Below, piece after piece: positions 6,230 to 10,354 of a DNA stretch of 10,354 nucleotides. The position numbers were made by a program, and so were the translations under genes. Each line of letters opens with the position of its first letter. The first letter of the stretch is position 1. The stretch is from Curvibacter sp. Lineage in GTDB: Bacteria; Pseudomonadota; Gammaproteobacteria; Burkholderiales; Burkholderiaceae_C. The notes under the pieces were generated by a model. The model had not been told where the DNA came from, did no database searches, and was given only the letters and a program-made list of their open reading frames with translations. Location of the stretch: positions 1-10,354 of the forward strand of contig DNQP01000166.1 in assembly GCA_003500955.1 (NCBI GenBank), read 5' to 3'.

Positions 6230-7567
6230 TTACAGCGTGCCGTAGCTGTGCAGGCCGCTGAGGAACATGTTGACGCCGATGAAGGCGAACGTGGTCACGC
6301 CCAACCCTGCCAGCGCCCACCACGAGGCCACGGTGCCGCGCAAGCCCTTCATGAGGCGCATATGCAGCCAGGCCGCGTAGTTGAGCCAGACGATCAGGGC
6401 CCAGGTCTCCTTGGGGTCCCAGCTCCAGTAACCGCCCCAGGCCTCGGCGGCCCAGAGCGCGCCCAGCACCGTGGCGATCGTGAAGAAGGCAAAACCGACG
6501 GCAATGGACTTGTACATCACGTCGTCCAGCACCTCGGCCGACGGCAGGCGCTCGGCGATGCGGCGGCGCCCCAGCAGGATGGCCGCCACGATGAGTGCAG
6601 CGATGATGAAGTAGACCAGCCAGTAGCTGCCGCCCGCTTCACCGGAGCGCTGCCGGAAGGCCACGGGCACGAAGCACAGCACGATGCCAAAGATCCACAA
6701 AGGCGCCAGCTTGTACCAGCGCACCTGCTCCCGCGCCTCCTGCTGCGCCTGGCTCTTGATCAGGTAGGCAAACGCCACCATGGCCGCCAGCGCAAAAGTG
6801 CCATACCCCACAAAATTCGCCGGTACGTGCACCTTCATCCACCAGCTCTTGAGGGCGGGCACCAGGGGCTGGATCTCGTGTGCCCCGCGCACCACCGTGT
6901 ACCAAAGCAGGAAACCGACCGCGGCGCTGACGACGAGCATCACGAAGGCACCCATGCTGCGCGTGTTGTACTGCTGCTCGAAATAGAGATAGAACAAGGC
7001 CGTCATCCAGCAGAACAGCACGAAGACCTCGTAGAGGTTGCTGACCGGGATGTGCCCGATGTCCGGGCCCAGCAGGTAGCTTTCGTACCAGCGCACCATG
7101 GTGCCGATCAGGGCCATGGTGACCGCCGCCCAGCTCAGGCGCGAGCCGATCGTCTCCATGGTCGCGGCCTGGCCGCGGCTGAACATGCCAATCCAGTAGA
7201 AGGCCGTGCTCATGAAGAACAGCACGCTCATCCAAAGGATGGCCGATTGGCTGGACAGAAAGTACTTGAGCCAGAACACGCTCTCCGCGCGGGCCAGGTC
7301 CTTCTGGTAGGACGCGATCCCCAGCAGGGACAAGACCGCCACCCCCAGCATCAGCGCCCGCAAGGGGCGCCAGAACCAGCCCAGGGCCACCGCCGAGGGG
7401 ATGGACAGCAGCAGGATGGCCTTCTCATAGACATCCATGGCGTGCTGGTAGTTGGCGAAGGCGTAGAGGCCGCCAACCACCATGAAGACGGCAAATGCCC
7501 AATCGAAGGCACTGCGCTTGGCGAAGTAACCTTCGTTGAGGGTCAGGGTGGTCGTGGCAGTGTTCAT
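6230..7567 (-). CDS. ccsA: CcsA/ResC (CcsB-type), heme-handling subunit of system II cytochrome c synthetase
   Basis: This polytopic membrane protein binds heme and presents it, with ResB, to apocytochrome c at the outer face of the inner membrane. Databases often call it CcsB or ResC in betaproteobacteria. The 445-residue product is strongly hydrophobic with multiple membrane segments. The tryptophan-rich WWD motif is seen at WGGYWSWDPKETWALIVW (377-394). Conserved histidines stand at H247 (MKVHVPANF), H402 (AAWLHMR) and H440 (SGLHSYGTL), matching the P-His and transmembrane heme-ligand positions of the family. VSNLYEVFVL (175-184) is another family signature. About 130 residues of extra N-terminal membrane region are normal for proteobacterial versions. 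The ATG (7567-7565) overlaps the resB stop as ATGA, and a good AGGAG lies 6 nt upstream. An 85-bp gap separates it from msrP. The identification is secure; only the naming convention (CcsA, CcsB or ResC) varies. Confidence 0.96.
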   Translation of the reverse strand: MNTATTTLTLNEGYFAKRSAFDWAFAVFMVVGGLYAFANYQHAMDVYEKAILLLSIPSAVALGWFWRPLRALMLGVAVLSLLGIASYQKDLARAESVFWLKYFLSSQSAILWMSVLFFMSTAFYWIGMFSRGQAATMETIGSRLSWAAVTMALIGTMVRWYESYLLGPDIGHIPVSNLYEVFVLFCWMTALFYLYFEQQYNTRSMGAFVMLVVSAAVGFLLWYTVVRGAHEIQPLVPALKSWWMKVHVPANFVGYGTFALAAMVAFAYLIKSQAQQEAREQVRWYKLAPLWIFGIVLCFVPVAFRQRSGEAGGSYWLVYFIIAALIVAAILLGRRRIAERLPSAEVLDDVMYKSIAVGFAFFTIATVLGALWAAEAWGGYWSWDPKETWALIVWLNYAAWLHMRLMKGLRGTVASWWALAGLGVTTFAFIGVNMFLSGLHSYGTL

Positions 7568-9681
7568 GTCGGGCTCCTGGGCAGCAGCTTGTCGCGCAGC
7601 TGCTCGAATTCACGGTCGGCGTCCAGCGTCTTGCGATTGGATGACAGCGCCATGCTGGCCTGACTGCCATCTCCCTGCGGGGTCAGCCAGATCCACAGAC
7701 GGCGCTCACGCACGTACAGCATGGCAAAAATACCCAGAATCAGCAAGGCACACCCCAGATAGACCACGGTCTTTCCCGGCGCGCGCGCCACCTGGAACAC
7801 GCTCGCCTGGACCTGCTTGAAATCGACCAGCTGCAGGGCCATGGGCGCGGGGTAGAAGAAGGTGTCGCTCAGGGCCAGCACGGCCTGGGTCATGAAAGCA
7901 GCCGTGGCCTCATCGGAAGACCAGGGCTTGAGCCCCGCCTTTTCACGCGCAACCTGCAGCAACTCGTAGAGCACGCCGTTGAGGATGCGGATCAGCATTT
8001 CGCCGGCGCGGGCGCGCTCGGCCTCGGGCACGTTGTTCTCCATGAAGTCGGCCAGGCTCTGGAGACCACCCTTGGCTTCGCTGTCCGGTACCGGCTCCAC
8101 GCCCGAGAACAGGGCCAGGGCACGCGCTGCCGAGGCCGTGAGCTGGGGCAGCAGATCCTTGCGCGTCGGGTCGACCATGCGGGCGGCGTAGCGACGCACG
8201 GCCAGCGCCCGAAGCGCGGGATCTGCCAGCGCCGCGCGCAGGCGGAAGAACTCGTCGGTGCTGCCCTCTGCGTCCGCGGGGATGCGGACATAGCGGAAGG
8301 CATCGGCCGGCGTGTCGCGCACACCCATCAGATAGACCGGCACACCATCGCCCAGATCGACCGGCAGCATGTAGTTGTGGAACTCCCGGGCCTGACCTGC
8401 CGCATCACGCAGCTTGTAGGTCACGCTGGGGCCGACGTTGCGCTGGGTCTTGGGCGCATCGTGCTTGTTCGCGGCGCCCAGCCGCTCCTGCAGCGCGGCC
8501 CGCAGGTCGACCTTGCGCACGTCGACCGCCGAGGGGGACGTGGCGCTGAAGTTCTCGACGTTGATGACCCGCAGGCCGGTGTATTCCAGCGTGAGCTTGT
8601 CCTGGCCGTTGCTGAGCTGGGAGGAACCACCGATGACCCCCTCGATCTCGAAGGACTTGGTGGTCGACTGCATGGGCAGGGCCTTGAGACGCACCGTCGA
8701 GCCACCGTCGTCGAAGCTGGACTGGTAGATCTCGATGCCCTTGAAGTTCGCGGGATGGTTGACTTCGACGCGGGCCTCGCGCGCCTCGCCCGTGGCCTTG
8801 TCGTGGATCACGATCTCGCTGGCGAAGAGCTTGGGCATGCCGGTCGAGTAATGCTCGACGATGAACTTCTTGAGCTCGATCGCGAAGGGCAGTTCCTGCA
8901 ACAGGATGCCGTCGGACTGGTTGAGGATGGCGGTGCTCGAGACGGTACCCTCGGCCACCAGCAGATTGCCGCGGAAGGTCGGATTGCGCTCACCCAGTCG
9001 GTGCTCGGGCTTGACGTCGGCGATCATGCCGCCGCCGCTGTAGGGCGTCTTGCCGCCCCACCACATCTGCGCACGCACCATGAGATCGCCGTCGAGCAAA
9101 CCCCCGATGCAGACCAGCACGATGGCGCTATGCGCCGCCAGATAGCCGATCTTGTTGGCCGCCCCCGCCTTGGCGGCCACCATCCAGCCCGCGCCGGCCG
9201 CGGTGTCGCGCCGCTGCAGCTTGACTTTCCAGCCCCCGGTGGCCAGCAGACGGCCCAGGCGCTGGGCTGCGGCCTCGGGCGCATCCTGCACCGTGCCCTG
9301 GGCCTTGTGGTGGAAGACCTGCAGGGCCTGCTCGCGCATGTGCTCCTTGTAGGCGCGGAGGTCCGCAAAAATCTTCGGCGCATTGCGCGCGATGCACAAG
9401 GAGGTGCTGGTGACCAGAAAGGCCAGGATGAGCAGGAACCACCAGGCGCTGTAGACAGCGTAGAGGTCCAGCTGACCGAAGACCTCGGCCCAGAAGGGGC
9501 CGAACTGGTTGATGTAGTTGTTCAGCGGCTCGTGCTGCTTGAGCACGGTGCCGATCACCGAGGCGATGCAGATGACCGTGAGCAGCGAGATCGCGAAGCG
9601 CATGGACGACAGCAGTTCCACGGCCGCGCGCAGCGTGCGGGAGGAAACCGGCAGTTCAAGGCCTCGGGAGGAAACAGTCAT
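7564..9681 (-). CDS. resB: ResB/Ccs1, system II cytochrome c biogenesis protein
   Basis: ResB forms a complex with CcsA that moves heme to the periplasmic side and ligates it to CXXCH motifs of apocytochromes c. The 705 residues show the family layout: membrane segments near 29-47 (FAISLLTVICIASVIGTVL), 78-97 and 178-196 (IGYLAAHSAIVLVCIGGLL, with a conserved H184), a very large periplasmic domain (about 200-635), and a last membrane helix near 638-656. Family motifs include KQHEPLNNYINQFGPFW (48-64) and VNHPANFKGIEIYQSSFDDGGS (308-329). The length is at the upper end for the family but usual for betaproteobacteria. The assigned ATG (9681-9679) has no recognisable Shine-Dalgarno sequence: the preceding 20 nt are pyrimidine-rich and follow a terminator-like hairpin. 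The true start might therefore be different, though the next Met (M28) would cut into the first membrane helix. The residues before M28 contain the repeated string VSSR (3-6 and 12-15). The gene overlaps ccsA by ATGA. Confidence 0.95.
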   Translation of the reverse strand: MTVSSRGLELPVSSRTLRAAVELLSSMRFAISLLTVICIASVIGTVLKQHEPLNNYINQFGPFWAEVFGQLDLYAVYSAWWFLLILAFLVTSTSLCIARNAPKIFADLRAYKEHMREQALQVFHHKAQGTVQDAPEAAAQRLGRLLATGGWKVKLQRRDTAAGAGWMVAAKAGAANKIGYLAAHSAIVLVCIGGLLDGDLMVRAQMWWGGKTPYSGGGMIADVKPEHRLGERNPTFRGNLLVAEGTVSSTAILNQSDGILLQELPFAIELKKFIVEHYSTGMPKLFASEIVIHDKATGEAREARVEVNHPANFKGIEIYQSSFDDGGSTVRLKALPMQSTTKSFEIEGVIGGSSQLSNGQDKLTLEYTGLRVINVENFSATSPSAVDVRKVDLRAALQERLGAANKHDAPKTQRNVGPSVTYKLRDAAGQAREFHNYMLPVDLGDGVPVYLMGVRDTPADAFRYVRIPADAEGSTDEFFRLRAALADPALRALAVRRYAARMVDPTRKDLLPQLTASAARALALFSGVEPVPDSEAKGGLQSLADFMENNVPEAERARAGEMLIRILNGVLYELLQVAREKAGLKPWSSDEATAAFMTQAVLALSDTFFYPAPMALQLVDFKQVQASVFQVARAPGKTVVYLGCALLILGIFAMLYVRERRLWIWLTPQGDGSQASMALSSNRKTLDADREFEQLRDKLLPRSPT

Positions 9682-9690
9682 GGTGAGAAA

Positions 9691-9726
9691 CGAAAAGAGG
9701 CAGGCCCTTGTTCAAAGACCTGCCTC
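9691..9726 (-). terminator. Intrinsic terminator-like hairpin between cytochrome c4 and resB
   Basis: On the leftward transcript GAGGCAGG (9726-9719) pairs perfectly with CCTGCCTC (9704-9697) over a 14-nt loop that can form an inner CTT/AAG extension. The right arm is followed at once by TTTTCG and then TTTCTC. Stem plus T tract fits Rho-independent termination of the cytochrome c4 transcript, whose stop lies 40 nt upstream. The hairpin ends only about 15 nt ahead of the assigned resB ATG, so it would also be the resB leader. It may therefore attenuate readthrough from the c4 promoter into resB-ccsA. The structure is visible; its strength is not measured. Confidence 0.65.
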
Positions 9727-9765
9727 GGATGGAGCTGGAAGCGACCGCGGAAGTTCCGCGCACTT

Positions 9766-10354
9766 TCAGCGCAGACCGGCGATGTAGTCGGACACCGCCT
9801 TGATCTCGCGATCGTTCATCTTGGCGGCCACCTGATTCATCTGCACGCTGTTGCTGCGCGCACCGGCGCGGAACGCCGTCAGCTGGGCCTCGGTGTAGTC
9901 GGCATGCTGGCCGCTCATGCGCGGGTACTGGGCGGGAATGCCGGCACCGTTGGGGCTGTGGCAGCCGGCGCAGGCTGCGATCTGGCGATCCGGGATGCCG
10001 CCGCGGTAGATGCGCTCGCCCAGGGCCACGAGTTCCTTGTCCTTGGCGAAACCGGGCTTGGCCTTCTGGGCCGCCAGCCAGGCGCTGATGTTCTTCATGT
10101 CCTCGTCGCTCAGCATGGACGCGAAGCCAGTCATGATGGCATTGGCGCGCTTGCCGGATTTGAACTCCTGCAGCTGCTTCAGCAGGTACTGGGGGTGCTG
10201 GCCCGCGAGCTTGGGATTGGCCGGGATGCCGGAGTTGCCGTCGGCACCGTGGCAGGCCGCGCAAACCTGGGTGTACTTGGCTTCACCCTTGGCCAGATCC
10301 GGCTTGGCCGGGCCCTTGGCGTCCTGGGCTGCAGCAATGGCGGGCGCTGCCAGC
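9766..10354 (-). CDS. Diheme cytochrome c4 (start beyond window)
   Basis: Cytochrome c4 is a periplasmic, usually membrane-associated diheme protein that carries electrons toward terminal oxidases. The window holds the last 195 residues. It begins within the hydrophobic end of a signal peptide (LAAPAIAAAQ), so only the start and first part of the signal are missing. Two c-type domains in tandem are seen. The first has CAACH and a probable axial Met in the NAIMTGFASML region. The second has CAGCH and a probable axial Met in the SNSVQMNQVAAKM region. The spacing and the repeated P-x-L/M-x-GQH motif (PKLAGQH and PRMSGQH) are typical of the c4 family. An in-frame internal ATG at 10134 is not the start, because the first heme motif lies upstream of it. 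The gene is the first of the leftward series visible here, encodes a substrate of the adjacent ResB/CcsA machinery, and is followed by a terminator-like hairpin. In Burkholderiales this neighbourhood of c4, resB and ccsA is common. Confidence 0.95.
   Translation of the reverse strand, partial: LAAPAIAAAQDAKGPAKPDLAKGEAKYTQVCAACHGADGNSGIPANPKLAGQHPQYLLKQLQEFKSGKRANAIMTGFASMLSDEDMKNISAWLAAQKAKPGFAKDKELVALGERIYRGGIPDRQIAACAGCHSPNGAGIPAQYPRMSGQHADYTEAQLTAFRAGARSNSVQMNQVAAKMNDREIKAVSDYIAGLR

Noticed and set aside
9665..9787. Plus-strand ATG at 9680 preceded by GGAGGAAAC, resembling a good ribosome-binding site and small gene
   Set aside because: The purine-rich string is the complement of two Ser-Ser-Arg codon runs in ResB. 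The resulting peptide is short, low in hydrophobic or domain character, and crosses the c4 terminator.
9766..10134. A 122-residue single-heme cytochrome starting at the ATG at 10134
   Set aside because: The same frame stays open upstream through a second CXXCH motif and a signal-peptide end, so the ATG is internal to a diheme cytochrome c4.

Overview
This window is a high-GC segment with no insertion sequence, phage gene, tRNA, rRNA or CRISPR array. The protein sequences (HemE, Dxs, HemA, ResB/CcsA, cytochrome c4) look like those of a betaproteobacterium, probably Burkholderiales (Comamonadaceae or the Rubrivivax-Roseateles-Leptothrix group). That placement comes from recalled family sequences, not from a search. 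Almost every base is coding. The largest non-coding gap is 141 bp.

Left part (1-4409): hemE (uroporphyrinogen decarboxylase) runs leftward off the window edge. It is divergent from a rightward pair, dxs (1-deoxy-D-xylulose-5-phosphate synthase) and hemA (glutamyl-tRNA reductase). The dxs stop codon abuts the hemA start (TGAATG). The 141-bp divergent gap contains an unusually AT-rich island. In it, four short half-sites (TTGAT, GTCAA, TTGAC, GTCAA) alternate in orientation, with starts 10-11 bp apart. One 18-bp palindrome there is one base away from the TGT-N12-ACA motif of the CrtJ/PpsR regulators of purple bacteria. The pairing of the first isoprenoid enzyme (Dxs) with the first committed tetrapyrrole enzyme (GluTR), divergent to hemE, looks like a precursor-supply module for heme and/or (bacterio)chlorophyll and isoprenoids. 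This is the most interesting part of the window.

Right part (4474-10354), all leftward: a diheme cytochrome c4 (start lies beyond the right edge), then resB and ccsA (system II cytochrome c maturation, overlapping by ATGA), then msrP and msrQ (periplasmic methionine sulfoxide reductase and its membrane heme partner, joined by TGAGTG). hemA and msrQ converge over a 64-bp gap containing a bulged hairpin. A terminator-like hairpin with a T tract lies between cytochrome c4 and resB, only about 15 nt ahead of the assigned resB start. A second hairpin would enclose the msrP Shine-Dalgarno sequence.

Together the genes concern heme: making it (HemA, HemE), attaching it to secreted cytochromes (ResB/CcsA), a finished product (cytochrome c4), and a membrane heme protein feeding electrons to periplasmic protein repair (MsrQ to MsrP). 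The protein families are ordinary and confidently identified. The novelty, if any, lies in the hemE/dxs-hemA arrangement and its operator-like spacer, and in the two RNA hairpins.
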